A DNA stretch of 64,000 nucleotides from CAYMPH01 sp964529415 (GCA_964529415.1 CAZGWD010000003.1:1-64000), one strand, 5' to 3'. Shown: positions 1 through 8,805, counted from the stretch's first letter. Translations and numbers: made by a program. The notes: generated from the sequence alone by a model not told the origin.

Positions 1-2
1 GT

Positions 3-155
3 AAATTCTGGATTTTTATAAGTTGTATAATTTCATATTATAACTTCAATATGCCGCTATTATTGGCAATTATAATGGGTGGAACAGATTTATTGATAGG
101 CATTTTATTTATTTTTTATGTTTTTTATTATCGTAATAAAAATATTATTGGTTAA
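3..155 (+). CDS. C-terminal end of a membrane protein (partial)
   Basis: An open frame enters from the left edge and ends at TAA 153-155, giving about 50 residues. It is very hydrophobic: one segment near the edge, a middle segment around NMPLLLAIIMGGTDLL, and an aromatic-rich helix ending in a positively charged tail (YYRNKN). That is what the last two helices of an inner-membrane protein look like, with a cytoplasmic C-terminus. The family cannot be named from this fragment. No gene or clear signal is seen in the 111 bases between this stop and the next gene, apart from a weak 6-bp inverted repeat (CTAAAC/GTTTAG) near 232-248. Confidence 0.5.
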   Translation, partial: KFWIFISCIISYYNFNMPLLLAIIMGGTDLLIGILFIFYVFYYRNKNIIG

Positions 156-266
156 TTACCTTCACCGTCCTGGCTTCAGCATATTTATTCTATGAACGCG
201 GTACTGCTCACAATATTGTGTATGAGCTGCGCTAAACCATTCGTTTAGATAATTACCCCTATTATT

Positions 267-1928
267 TTAAAATGCCTGGCTGAAATTTATATAGAAACCA
301 ATATCTTCTGAGCTGAAACCTAAATACAGATGAGCAACTGTAGACTGATTCCAGGTAAATAATCCTCCAACACCATATACCAGCTTGTAATTTTCAAATC
401 TCGGTTTTGTAAATGCTTCAACTGCTTCCGTATAAGCGTTACCCGCATCAACAAATGCGAGCAGCTTGAATGCAATCCTCTGATTAAAAATAATAAAATC
501 TATGAATCTGTAACGTAGTTCAAGATTGGCAAGTGTCATGCCCCTGCCCATGAATCTCCATTGAGGGAATCCTCTGAGAGTTTTCTCGCCGCCGAGGCCT
601 TCCTGCCTATCAAAAAGAAATCCAAAATATCCCATCTCATAAAATGGAATTCCATCAGAGGATGCTACATAGGCGAGTCTCATTGCAAAAGTCAGCGTGT
701 TAAACCAGGTGGTATAAAATCTGAAACCGATAGTATTACGGAAATAATTATATTGTGAACCGAAAACATATGTGGCTCCTTCAAAAGCATAATCTATTAA
801 AAATCCTTCATGAGGATCCGGTTCAAAATCCCTTGTATCGAATGCCAAGCCTGCTCTCACAACACTTGTTATGCCTCCTGTAACGCCGCCGGTATCACCG
901 TTAAAGCCGAGAGGTTTTTCAATAGAAAGAAGAGTTGATGTCGCCGGTGTCGTTATGGTATTTCCATTCACCTGAAAATACCTGTTATCCCATGATTTTA
1001 TTTCACTCCACTTGAACTGATAACCAAGCAGCGGTTTAATTGGAAAACCGAAGTCTCCTATAAAATCAATGCTGAATTTCGGGATTATGTATTCATATTT
1101 ATTAAATTTAAAATACTGATAATTATTTTTATAAAGAAAATCTTTATAGGAATCAGATGTATAATAATACCTTCCATTCACATCTGTCAGAGGCATTGCA
1201 GTGGTATTATTTCCATTGCCGTAATAATTTGCATTCGGATTCTGTTCATATTCAGCAAGAGCCTTTATACGAAGCCAGGTTCCTCCAACATGGTGATAAT
1301 CAAAATTTATATGCCCTTCGATTAAACCTGTGGTAGAAGCAGAAAACTGCGCATACGTCTGTATGCCATACGGGGTCTTTTCAAAAAATTTATCATCGCG
1401 TTCCCAGTTTTCATAAAAGTATATCCTTGCACCTCCGCGAAAGCCATAGTCAGATGAATAAGCAACAACCGGAAATCCGGTAAAATACCATCCGTCTTTT
1501 TTCTTTGATATTGTCTCCTGGCTCATTTCGCCTTGTATTTTTGCTGGAGGATCCATAGACTTTACATCAGACTTGGCAATTTCAATTTCCTCGCGGTTTG
1601 CAAGATCTTTTTTTACAAGATACCTGAACCACCCTTCATAAACAATATAGCCTTCGAGACTGGTTCCATCTTTTTTTGTAATAGTCCGCTTAATTTTAAA
1701 ATCATCATCCGGATAAATTTTTGCAATATCTTTGCCATATATTACTTTTTTTGTTCCGTCTTTTATTTTAAAATCAACAACAGAGTAATTAAAAAAGTCA
1801 ATCATCACTATGCCCTCAAGAACTGATCCATCTTTCATAAGAATAAATTCAGCGCGGGCTGATTGAGTATAAGCTGAAATTAAAATCAGCATAGTGAGAG
1901 CTATATATTGTTTTTTTATTTTTTTCAA
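267..1928 (-). CDS. Outer-membrane beta-barrel protein (BamA/Omp85-like surface antigen)
   Basis: 553 residues with a signal peptide (about 1-26, ending SARA before EF). Residues 27-125 hold two copies of a short unit: ILMKDGSVLEGIVMIDFFNY and, later, TKKDGTSLEGYIVYEGWF, each followed by a basic/acidic KDI- or KSD-type segment. This looks like a duplicated small beta domain. From about 150 on, alternating aromatic strands and glycine turns build a barrel, including the RAGLAFDTRDFEPDPHEGFLI stretch typical of bacterial surface antigen (Omp85/BamA C-terminal) domains, and a final Phe as the last residue. No POTRA repeats are evident, so it is not BamA itself. Role is inferred: an outer-membrane pore or transporter. 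A TATAAT-like -10 lies at 1973-1978 on the minus strand. Confidence 0.75.
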   Translation of the reverse strand: MKKIKKQYIALTMLILISAYTQSARAEFILMKDGSVLEGIVMIDFFNYSVVDFKIKDGTKKVIYGKDIAKIYPDDDFKIKRTITKKDGTSLEGYIVYEGWFRYLVKKDLANREEIEIAKSDVKSMDPPAKIQGEMSQETISKKKDGWYFTGFPVVAYSSDYGFRGGARIYFYENWERDDKFFEKTPYGIQTYAQFSASTTGLIEGHINFDYHHVGGTWLRIKALAEYEQNPNANYYGNGNNTTAMPLTDVNGRYYYTSDSYKDFLYKNNYQYFKFNKYEYIIPKFSIDFIGDFGFPIKPLLGYQFKWSEIKSWDNRYFQVNGNTITTPATSTLLSIEKPLGFNGDTGGVTGGITSVVRAGLAFDTRDFEPDPHEGFLIDYAFEGATYVFGSQYNYFRNTIGFRFYTTWFNTLTFAMRLAYVASSDGIPFYEMGYFGFLFDRQEGLGGEKTLRGFPQWRFMGRGMTLANLELRYRFIDFIIFNQRIAFKLLAFVDAGNAYTEAVEAFTKPRFENYKLVYGVGGLFTWNQSTVAHLYLGFSSEDIGFYINFSQAF

Positions 1929-2050
1929 GTTTTATTCCTTATTTTAAATAAGTGCAGACAGATATTTTTTGTATTATACCGTTTTAGGATGATAAAAAAA
2001 ACGGTCAAGAACTTATTAGAGCCATAAAAACATTATGATATATAAAATTA

Positions 2051-2090
2051 TTGACACAGAAACGGAATTAGAAAATAAATTATTTATAAT
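2051..2090 (+). promoter_or_regulatory. Probable promoter of the tRNA-Sec/selA/selB/coaX operon
   Basis: A perfect TTGACA -35 is at 2051-2056. At 17 bp spacing the -10 would be AATAAA (2074-2079). A perfect TATAAT at 2085-2090 is also present but 28 bp from the TTGACA, so it would need another -35. Either places the start of transcription just before the tRNA at 2114. The seen facts are the hexamers; which pair is used is inference. Confidence 0.5.
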
Positions 2091-2113
2091 GATTCACGCA
2101 TAAAATCTAAAAT

Positions 2114-2203
2114 GGAAGAGGATGGGATCTGGTGGTCTCCGCGGTCTTCAAAACCGTAGGTCGCGATTTATCGCGGCGGCAGGTTCAATTCCTGCCCCTT
2201 CCG
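2114..2203 (+). tRNA. selC: tRNA-Sec (anticodon TCA)
   Basis: A 90-nt tRNA with selenocysteine-specific features. The anticodon loop CTTCAAA (2146-2152) carries TCA at 2148-2150. The D stem is six base pairs (GGGATC/GGTCTC, 2124-2129 and 2134-2139) around a four-base loop. A long variable arm CGCGA-TTTA-TCGCG lies at 2162-2175. The T arm is GCAGG-TTCAATT-CCTGC (2179-2195) and the acceptor pairs GGAAG with CTTCC. As folded by eye, position 2119 (A) faces C2197, and acceptor plus T stem come to about 12 pairs, versus 13 in the usual bacterial form. CCA is not encoded. It reads UGA and delivers Sec with the SelA and SelB encoded just downstream. Confidence 0.93.
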
Positions 2204-2213
2204 AATAAAAATT

Positions 2214-3596
2214 ATGGATAATGAAAAAACTGCATTGCTGAGAAACATACCGCAGGTTGAAAAACTTCTTCAGATTGATGATATCAAAAAATTCATTCCC
2301 GTTATAGGGCATCCTTTCACAGTAAAAATTATCCGCCATGAAACAGATTCTTTTCGTTCAAAAATTCAATCCGGTGATGATATCAGCGAATCAGACCTGA
2401 TTAAAAAAATTATATCAGCGTGCGAAACCTTGCGTCTCGAAAAACTTTCACGTGTTATAAATGGAACAGGCGTCATTCTGCACACAAATCTGGGAAGGTC
2501 CCCTATCTCATCGGAAATTCTGGAAAATCTTAAAAATACTTTATCAGGATACTGTAATCTTGAATATAATATACCGTCGCAAAAAAGAGGAAAACGCGGA
2601 GGATTCGCAGAAGATCTGATCTGCGAGCTGACCGGTGCTGAGGACGCTCTTATTGTAAACAATAACGCATCAAGCGTATTTCTGATACTAAGCCAGTTTG
2701 CAAAAAGAAAAGAGGTTCTCATATCAAGAAGTGAGCTGATTCAGATAGGAGGCGGATTCAGGATCCCGGATATAATGAAGCAAACCGGAGCTGCTATGAA
2801 AGAAGTCGGAACCACCAACATAACTGAATCCTATGATTTTAAAAATGCTATCACAGAAAAAACTTCCATGATTTTTTCAGCGCATCAGTCAAATTTCAGC
2901 ATGATTGGATTTACCAAAAGTCCATCAATAAAAGAACTTGCTGCATTAAAATCTGAATCTATAATTCTTGTGCGCGATCTTGGCAGCGGCAATCTGATAA
3001 ATGATCCGGCTCTTCCGCAACCGTTTGAGCCGACAATAGTGGAAGAGCTTTCGCAGGGTGCTGATATTGTATGCTTCAGCGGCGACAAGCTGCTGGGTGC
3101 ATGCCAGTCCGGCATCATAATCGGGAAAAAAGAGCTGATTGCAAAATTAAGAAAACATCCACTCATGAGGATGCTCAGGGTGGATAAAATCACATACTTT
3201 ATTTTGCAGGAAACCCTTTTAAAATATGCAAACAATTCGAGAGAAGAAATTCTATTATGGAAAACAATTTTCCAGGAAAAGAAAAACAATTCATCAAAAA
3301 TAAAAAAACTATTAGAAATAATAACAGCAGCAGATAAATTAAAAATTACTGAAATCGCAACCAAAAGCACATTCGGCGGCGGATCAATGCCCGGGCTTGA
3401 ATTTGATTCAACTGGAATTCAGATTGAAATTTCCGGAATGAAACCGGATGAAATTTACAGCGCTTGTATTAAATCGGAAACTCCGGTTTTAGGAACAGTA
3501 ACAAATGGAAAATTCACTCTGGATTTCACTGCAATTTTTGATAATGATATTCAGGATCTGGCTGCAGTGATAAATAAAATTACAGGCGATAAATAA
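2214..3596 (+). CDS. selA: L-seryl-tRNA(Sec) selenium transferase
   Basis: 460 residues, the usual length of SelA. The PLP enzyme converts Ser-tRNA(Sec) to Sec-tRNA(Sec) using selenophosphate. Visible landmarks: the RVINGTGVILHTNLGRSP block near residues 80-98, the glycine-rich loop EDALIVNNNASSV, and the Schiff-base lysine in FSGDKLLGACQSG near residue 292. The gene begins only 10 bases after tRNA-Sec, so both are likely on one transcript. Its TAA overlaps the selB start by one base (TAATG at 3594-3598), implying translational coupling. Confidence 0.96.
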   Translation: MDNEKTALLRNIPQVEKLLQIDDIKKFIPVIGHPFTVKIIRHETDSFRSKIQSGDDISESDLIKKIISACETLRLEKLSRVINGTGVILHTNLGRSPISSEILENLKNTLSGYCNLEYNIPSQKRGKRGGFAEDLICELTGAEDALIVNNNASSVFLILSQFAKRKEVLISRSELIQIGGGFRIPDIMKQTGAAMKEVGTTNITESYDFKNAITEKTSMIFSAHQSNFSMIGFTKSPSIKELAALKSESIILVRDLGSGNLINDPALPQPFEPTIVEELSQGADIVCFSGDKLLGACQSGIIIGKKELIAKLRKHPLMRMLRVDKITYFILQETLLKYANNSREEILLWKTIFQEKKNNSSKIKKLLEIITAADKLKITEIATKSTFGGGSMPGLEFDSTGIQIEISGMKPDEIYSACIKSETPVLGTVTNGKFTLDFTAIFDNDIQDLAAVINKITGDK

Positions 3597-5422
3597 TGTA
3601 TATTGTCGGGACATCGGGACACATTGACCACGGCAAGACTTCTCTTATACTTGCTCTATCAGGAACTGACTGCGACAGGCTGCCTGAAGAAAAATCGCGC
3701 GGCATGACTATAGACATAGGTTTTGCAAGCATAGAATATCCGCGCTTCGGAACTGTAAGCATAATAGATGTTCCGGGACATGAAAGATTCATACGCAACA
3801 TGGTTGTAGGTGCATGGGGTATTGATCTTGCACTTCTTGTTGTTGCTGCTGATGACGGATGGATGCCCCAGACCGAGGATCACTTCCGCGTACTTCAGCT
3901 TCTGGGAATTCAGAGAATGATTATTGTCCTGAATAAAATCGACGCTGTTGATACTGATATGACAGAGCTTGTTCAGGAACAGGTGATTGAGAAGATCCAT
4001 GGAACCAGGTTCGAAGGCTCTGATATTCTTAAAGTATCCTCAAAAACCGGAGACGGCATTCCGGAACTCAGGGAAGCAATCGTGGCTAACCTGAGAAAGC
4101 TCGCCAAAATATCAGACTCAAAAAAACCTTACCTTTTCATTGACAGGGTTTTTGCTTCAAAGGGTTACGGCACAGTAATAACAGGCACTTTAAAAAACGG
4201 GATTTTCCATGAAAACGATTCTGTTGTACTTTTACCCGGAGCTCATGAAGCGCGCATCAAAAGAATTGAAAGCCATTACAGCGTTTTAGAAGAAGGAAAC
4301 CCTTCGCAGAGAACAGCGCTCAACCTGTCCGGAGTTCAGACTGAATCTCTCGGCAGAGGAGACATTGTCTGCGCAGAAAATTTCTTCACGGAATCTGCAG
4401 ACGCAATTGTAAGCATTCAGGTGCTTGATAAAAAAAAGAAACTGAAGAACAATCACGGCATAGAAATTTTAATCGGCACAAATGCTGTTAAAGGGAAAAT
4501 CATTCTGTTAAGCGATGATGATACTGAAAAAAATTCCACTGTATGCAGAATTAAATTTGATTCAAAATGGTATTTCTATCCCGGGCAGCCTTTCATTGCT
4601 GCAAATCCAGGCGGATTTAGAATTCTCGGCGGAGGAATAATTCTGCTTCCGGAATTTAATCCTATCGAACATAAAAGCTTTGTAAGAAAAAGCGTATCAA
4701 CACTCGAAACATTTTCTGACGAGGAAATTCTGTTATTCATAATCTCTGTAAGCAAAAGCATGAAAGCGGAGAAGATCGTTAAAATGTTTCCGCGCAACGA
4801 TAAAAACACTGAGCGCGTGATTGATATTCTTGTTCAATCAGGAAAAATAACTGTTAATAGCGGATATATTTTCACAACTGAATTTTTCAGCGAGACTGTA
4901 GAAAAAATAAAGCAAACAATAAAAAATAATATCGGCATGAACTTAAAGGAGATTGCGGATATTGCAGGAGTTTCAACTGAAGTATGCAGACTAATGCTTA
5001 ATGTAATAATGAAAGACGAAGCAATAATTGAAAAAGATGGAAGATTTTTCTCAGGCTCTGCAGTTACAATTGATACATTAACTCCATCAAAGAAAAAAAT
5101 CCTGGATGATTTATTTAAAAGCGCAGGCAACGGCATTGAGCTGGAAAAATTAAAAGATGACACAGTAAAAAAAGATATAAAGGATCTTATAAAACTTAAT
5201 TTTATTATAAGCCTGGATGGAAACATTCTCTATCATAAAGAAATTTATGAAAAGATGAAAATTGCTGTTATGGAACTTTTTAACACAAGGGATAAGATCA
5301 CCATGGCTGAAGCCAAGGACGCGGTGAATCTCTCAAGAAAATACATAATACCGCTTTTAAACAGAATTGAAACTGACGGTCTGCTAAAAAGAATCGGCGA
5401 TTTCCGCATTAAGGCTAAATAA
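3596..5422 (+). CDS. selB: Selenocysteine-specific elongation factor
   Basis: 608 residues. The N-terminal GTPase has G1 at 8-15 (GHIDHGKT), G3 as DVPGH and G4 as NKID, then EF-Tu-like domains II/III. Residues from about 375 on are winged-helix repeats that bind the SECIS hairpin of mRNA. It brings Sec-tRNA(Sec) to in-frame UGA codons. It overlaps selA at the start and coaX at the end by single bases. No gene in this window shows an in-frame UGA read as Sec, so its clients lie elsewhere. Confidence 0.95.
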   Translation: MYIVGTSGHIDHGKTSLILALSGTDCDRLPEEKSRGMTIDIGFASIEYPRFGTVSIIDVPGHERFIRNMVVGAWGIDLALLVVAADDGWMPQTEDHFRVLQLLGIQRMIIVLNKIDAVDTDMTELVQEQVIEKIHGTRFEGSDILKVSSKTGDGIPELREAIVANLRKLAKISDSKKPYLFIDRVFASKGYGTVITGTLKNGIFHENDSVVLLPGAHEARIKRIESHYSVLEEGNPSQRTALNLSGVQTESLGRGDIVCAENFFTESADAIVSIQVLDKKKKLKNNHGIEILIGTNAVKGKIILLSDDDTEKNSTVCRIKFDSKWYFYPGQPFIAANPGGFRILGGGIILLPEFNPIEHKSFVRKSVSTLETFSDEEILLFIISVSKSMKAEKIVKMFPRNDKNTERVIDILVQSGKITVNSGYIFTTEFFSETVEKIKQTIKNNIGMNLKEIADIAGVSTEVCRLMLNVIMKDEAIIEKDGRFFSGSAVTIDTLTPSKKKILDDLFKSAGNGIELEKLKDDTVKKDIKDLIKLNFIISLDGNILYHKEIYEKMKIAVMELFNTRDKITMAEAKDAVNLSRKYIIPLLNRIETDGLLKRIGDFRIKAK

Positions 5423-6195
5423 TGATTCTCGGAATTGACATAGGCAACACCAGCACTCTGATTGCGCTTTACGATATCAGCTCTGCAATTCCAGTAAATA
5501 CCCTGCGCTTCCCTACAGATAGGGATACATCGCCGGAAGACCTTTCTCTAAATATTAAAAATATTACTGATGAATTATTCAGCCAAAAAAAATCCGCTGT
5601 TATTGATAAAATTTGCGTTTCAAGTGTTGTTCCTGAAATCAATTCTATCATGTCTGAAGCATGCATAAAACTTTATAAAACAACACCTCACTTTATTTCA
5701 TCCGGTAGCAATCTCAAAATAAAAAATTCCTATATAACTCCCGAACAACTCGGACCTGACAGGATTGCAAATGCAGAAGCTGCGAATGCTGAATTCACAG
5801 GGGACAAACTCGTCATTGATATGGGAACTGCAATGACTTTCAGTGTAGTTTTAAATAACAGTATTTTTGACGGGGGGATGATTCTGCCAGGTACTTCAAC
5901 TGCTATTCATTCTCTTGCTTCCAGAACTTCGAAACTTCCAGAAATTGAACTTGGAATACCGGAGAGGATTTCTGCCCGAAGCACTGAAGAAGCAATTAAA
6001 TCCGGAATTTATTTCGGATGGATTTCCATAATAGAAGGAATTACAGAAAAGCTTGAATCATTCTATGGATTCAAATTTAAAATAATTCTAACAGGCGGAT
6101 ATTCTGAAATAATTTCACAAGGACTGAAACTTCAGCACATTCACGATCCTCTGCTCACAATGAAAGGCATTAAATATATTGCTGATATGAATTAA
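5422..6195 (+). CDS. coaX: Type III pantothenate kinase
   Basis: 257 residues. It phosphorylates pantothenate, the first committed step of coenzyme A synthesis. The ASKHA fold is shown by the phosphate-1 loop MILGIDIGNTST at the N-terminus, the GPDRIANAEAA motif near 113 and the phosphate-2 loop VIDMGTAMTF near 133. Start overlaps the selB stop (TAATG), so it is in the sel operon; the association looks like genomic packing, not shared function. Its stop overlaps the stop of the convergent DedA gene by three bases. Confidence 0.93.
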   Translation: MILGIDIGNTSTLIALYDISSAIPVNTLRFPTDRDTSPEDLSLNIKNITDELFSQKKSAVIDKICVSSVVPEINSIMSEACIKLYKTTPHFISSGSNLKIKNSYITPEQLGPDRIANAEAANAEFTGDKLVIDMGTAMTFSVVLNNSIFDGGMILPGTSTAIHSLASRTSKLPEIELGIPERISARSTEEAIKSGIYFGWISIIEGITEKLESFYGFKFKIILTGGYSEIISQGLKLQHIHDPLLTMKGIKYIADMN

Positions 6196-6821
6196 CTCTG
6201 CTTTTTCATTCTGCTTTTAATAAATTCAATCACAGCCGGCATTACTGATATAATTACAATCGCTAATGTTATAAAACTGAAATTTTCCTGAACAGCCCTG
6301 ATGTTGCCGATCATATATCCTGAAAAAAGAAAAAGAAATATCCAGAGAATTCCGCCGACCACATTGAAGCTGATGAATCTTTTATACGACATTGTGCCTA
6401 TACCTGCTACAAACGGAGCAAAAGTTCTTACAATAGGCATAAATCTTGCAATAATTATTGTTTTTCCGCCATGCTTTTCATAAAAGGCGTGTGTTTTATC
6501 GAGGTATTCTTTTTTTATATATCTGACCAGTCTTGATCCGAATGACTTTCCAATAGAGTAATTAACAGTATCTCCAGCAACTGCTGCTATTGACAGTATC
6601 ATAAATAGAAAATATACATCCATAACGCCTGTTGCTGCAAATGCTCCGGCTGCAAAAAGCAGAGAATCTCCAGGCAGAATAGGTGTAAAGACCAGTCCTG
6701 TTTCACAGAAAATAATTAAAAACAGGATAAGATACGTCCATGTCCCGTAATTTCTGATAATCTCGCCGAGATGGACATTAAGGTGAAGTATAAAATCTAT
6801 AAGATATAAAATAGTTTCCAT
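6192..6821 (-). CDS. DedA/SNARE-associated (VTT domain) membrane protein
   Basis: 209 residues with several hydrophobic segments. The family pattern is seen: YLILFLIIFCETGLVFTPILPGDSLLF near 30-56, and KTIIIARFMPIVRTFAPFVAG near 104-124, where the conserved acidic and arginine residues (E, D, R..P..R) lie. DedA-family proteins in bacteria are implicated in lipid scrambling or flippase activity and in envelope homeostasis; the exact substrate is not deducible here. Transcribed toward coaX, ending with overlapping stop codons. Confidence 0.88.
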   Translation of the reverse strand: METILYLIDFILHLNVHLGEIIRNYGTWTYLILFLIIFCETGLVFTPILPGDSLLFAAGAFAATGVMDVYFLFMILSIAAVAGDTVNYSIGKSFGSRLVRYIKKEYLDKTHAFYEKHGGKTIIIARFMPIVRTFAPFVAGIGTMSYKRFISFNVVGGILWIFLFLFSGYMIGNIRAVQENFSFITLAIVIISVMPAVIEFIKSRMKKQS

Positions 6822-6940
6822 TTAATTATTCCGTATTTTTTTTATTATAATAACTCCGCAATATGCAGTTTACAGGTCAATGTTTTTTTATCAGATTAAT
6901 TTAGATCTGCAATATTTTCATTTCTTGCGAAAAATCCTGC

Positions 6941-6969
6941 TTGCTTTATATACTTTAATTCATTACTAT
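6941..6969 (+). promoter_or_regulatory. Possible sigma70-type promoter for the Mo-storage-like pair
   Basis: TTGCTT at 6941-6946 and TACTAT at 6964-6969 with exactly 17 bp between. The first gene starts 67 bases further on, behind an AGGAGG ribosome site (7029-7034). Hexamers match consensus only 4/6 each. Confidence 0.35.
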
Positions 6970-7036
6970 TTAGCTTGATAGTCAGATTTATGAATACCTC
7001 TAATATCAAAATAAACGGGCTATAACAGGAGGTTTT

Positions 7037-7294
7037 ATGTCAGGAAAAATATTTTACAGGGAACGCAGAAAAGTTGAAGATGGAGATAAAAAATCAAGGT
7101 TTGCAGTTGCGGCAGTATTTGATTGTGATCTCCAGTTTGTCGGACAGCATTTCAGGATGATTGAACTTGAAAACATCGCGATAGAATCCGGCGCGCAGCT
7201 TATTTTTTTAGAAAGCGAACAGGGTACCAAAAAGTATGGTCTTGGAAAGGAAAAATCTGAAAAATCATCAAAACATAAAAAAGAAAAGCATTAG
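7037..7294 (+). CDS. Small conserved-looking protein of unknown function
   Basis: 85 residues with a strong AGGAGG ribosome site, so it is likely real. The body (about residues 18-68) alternates hydrophobic and charged residues, consistent with a small alpha/beta domain: FAVAAVFDCDLQFVGQHF then IELENIAIESGAQLIFLES. The tail is lysine/serine/histidine-rich and probably disordered. I do not recognise a family. It sits 12 bases before the molybdenum-storage-like kinase gene and is probably co-translated with it, so it may be a partner subunit or accessory factor of that protein. Confidence 0.7.
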   Translation: MSGKIFYRERRKVEDGDKKSRFAVAAVFDCDLQFVGQHFRMIELENIAIESGAQLIFLESEQGTKKYGLGKEKSEKSSKHKKEKH

Positions 7295-7306
7295 AAGGAA
7301 GTTAAT

Positions 7307-8143
7307 ATGGCACTCATAAGGGAAAAAGACGGAATGCGCCTTCATGTAAAAAGCAGGCTTATGGGTGAAAGCCTTGTAAGTAAATCTTTTTTTGAAGATC
7401 TTGAAGTAGCACCGCAACAGCGACTTTTCCCTGATGTAAACATTCTCAAGATAGGCGGGCAGTCAATAACTGATAGAGGCAAAAAAGCACTTGATTCAAT
7501 AATTGCTGAAATAGCCGAGAACAAACCGCGTCATAAGATGCTCATCACAACTGGAGGCGGAACAAGAAGCCGTCACATCTATGCAATAGGCATTGAGCTT
7601 GGAATGCCAACCGGCATCATGGGAAAATTCGGCAGCGCCATATCCGAGCAGAATGCATTGCTTGTCTCAACTCTACTTGCGCGTAACGGAGGCATCAAGG
7701 TTGACCAGAAACAGATTCTGGAGCTCTCGATGTTTTACGAACAGGGTTCCCTTCCTGTAATGGCAGCAATGCCTCCATACGACTACTTTTCAATGCCTTC
7801 AAAAAATGCCCGGATACCAATGCACAGAACTGATTCAGGAACCCTTATAATGGCTGATCTTATTGGCGCCAAACAGTGTATATTTGTAAAAGATGAAAAC
7901 GGATTGTATTCCGATGATCCTAAAAAACACCCGGATGCGGAATTCATTCCTAAAATCAGCGTATCTGAGTTAATAGCCCGCAACCTCGATGACCTTGTAA
8001 TTGAAAGGCCCTGTCTTGAAATAATACAAAATAGTGAAGTGATAGACAGCATTCAGATAATAAATGGAATGGTTCCCGGAAACATTACAAAAGCGCTTAA
8101 CGGCGAGCATGTCGGAACAATTATTTATGCTGATAAAAAATAA
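7307..8143 (+). CDS. Amino-acid-kinase family protein resembling molybdenum storage protein subunits
   Basis: 278 residues, amino-acid kinase fold. Motifs match what I know of the Azotobacter MosA/MosB storage subunits: ILKIGGQSITDRGKKAL (48-64), TTGGGTRSRHIYAIGIELG (82-100), FVKDENGLYSDDPKK near 197-211, and NGMVPGNITKALNGEHVGTII at the C-terminus. MoSto forms a hexameric cage that packs polyoxomolybdate in an ATP-dependent way; close relatives include UMP kinases, but the tail block is storage-protein-like. Only one kinase subunit is encoded here, whereas MoSto is a heteromer of two, so it may form a homomer or partner with the small upstream protein. The link to molybdo-enzymes elsewhere in the window is inference. 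Confidence 0.78.
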   Translation: MALIREKDGMRLHVKSRLMGESLVSKSFFEDLEVAPQQRLFPDVNILKIGGQSITDRGKKALDSIIAEIAENKPRHKMLITTGGGTRSRHIYAIGIELGMPTGIMGKFGSAISEQNALLVSTLLARNGGIKVDQKQILELSMFYEQGSLPVMAAMPPYDYFSMPSKNARIPMHRTDSGTLIMADLIGAKQCIFVKDENGLYSDDPKKHPDAEFIPKISVSELIARNLDDLVIERPCLEIIQNSEVIDSIQIINGMVPGNITKALNGEHVGTIIYADKK

Positions 8144-8229
8144 TGCGCCTGTGATTTAATTTGCCGGCAGTAGATTATTTTGTACAGCTTTCATAATTAT
8201 TGAAAAGAATTTGAGATTTCTAATTAATC

Positions 8230-8257
8230 TTGACAAAAAATGGCCTTTTTAAATAAG
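8230..8257 (+). promoter_or_regulatory. Probable promoter of the rpsP operon
   Basis: Perfect -35 TTGACA at 8230-8235 followed after 16 bp by AATAAG (8252-8257). Transcription would start just before the strong GAGGAGG ribosome site of rpsP (8277-8283). Confidence 0.5.
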
Positions 8258-8289
8258 CTACCTCTTTAATTACTCGAGGAGGTATCATA

Positions 8290-8550
8290 GTGTCTGTTAA
8301 AATTCGTTTACAAAGGGTCGGAACAAAAAAGAGGCCTTTTTACAGAATAGTGGCAACTGACGGCAGAAATAAGAGAGACGGAGCTGTTCTTGAGCAGCTT
8401 GGCAAATATCAGCCGATAACTGACGGTGAGCAGGTAACAATTGATGAGGAAAAAACTTTAGTCTGGATAAAAAAAGGCGCACAGCCTACCGAAACCGTAA
8501 AAGAAATATTAAAACGCAAAGGTATCTGGCAGAAAGCAACTGCGAAATAA
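8290..8550 (+). CDS. rpsP: 30S ribosomal protein S16
   Basis: 86 residues, the full family length. The N-terminus SVKIRLQRVGTKKRPFYRIV is diagnostic of bS16. Start is GTG at 8290, chosen because it follows GAGGAGG by 6 bases and gives the canonical N-terminus. bS16 binds 16S rRNA in the small-subunit body. First gene of rpsP-khpA-rimM-trmD-rplS, a common bacterial order. Confidence 0.97.
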   Translation: MSVKIRLQRVGTKKRPFYRIVATDGRNKRDGAVLEQLGKYQPITDGEQVTIDEEKTLVWIKKGAQPTETVKEILKRKGIWQKATAK

Positions 8551-8568
8551 TTCTTTTGGAGACGGATA

Positions 8569-8805
8569 ATGGACTATAAGGAACTCGTTGAATATATGGT
8601 CAAATCTCTGATAGATCATCCAGATCAGCTTGAAATTAGGGAAATTGAAGGCGAAAAATCCACCATACTTGAATTAAAAGTTACAAAAGAAGATATCGGC
8701 AAAGTCATAGGCAAGCACGGTAGAATAGCCAGATCACTCAGAACAATCATCAACGCCTCTGCTACAAAATCCGGCAAAAGGATAGTACTGGAAATTCTTG
8801 ATTGA
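8569..8805 (+). CDS. khpA: KH-domain RNA-binding protein KhpA
   Basis: 78 residues, a single type II KH domain with the GxxG loop as GKVIGKHGR (residues 43-51). KhpA binds RNA broadly, often as a heterodimer with KhpB/Jag, and affects cell size and sRNA or ribosome functions. Follows rpsP by 18 bases in the usual slot before rimM. Confidence 0.95.
   Translation: MDYKELVEYMVKSLIDHPDQLEIREIEGEKSTILELKVTKEDIGKVIGKHGRIARSLRTIINASATKSGKRIVLEILD

Noticed and set aside
2148..2339. Minus-strand ORF of 63 codons
   Set aside because: It is antisense to tRNA-Sec and selA; the GAGIEPAAA-type peptide is a known artefact of reading a tRNA backwards.
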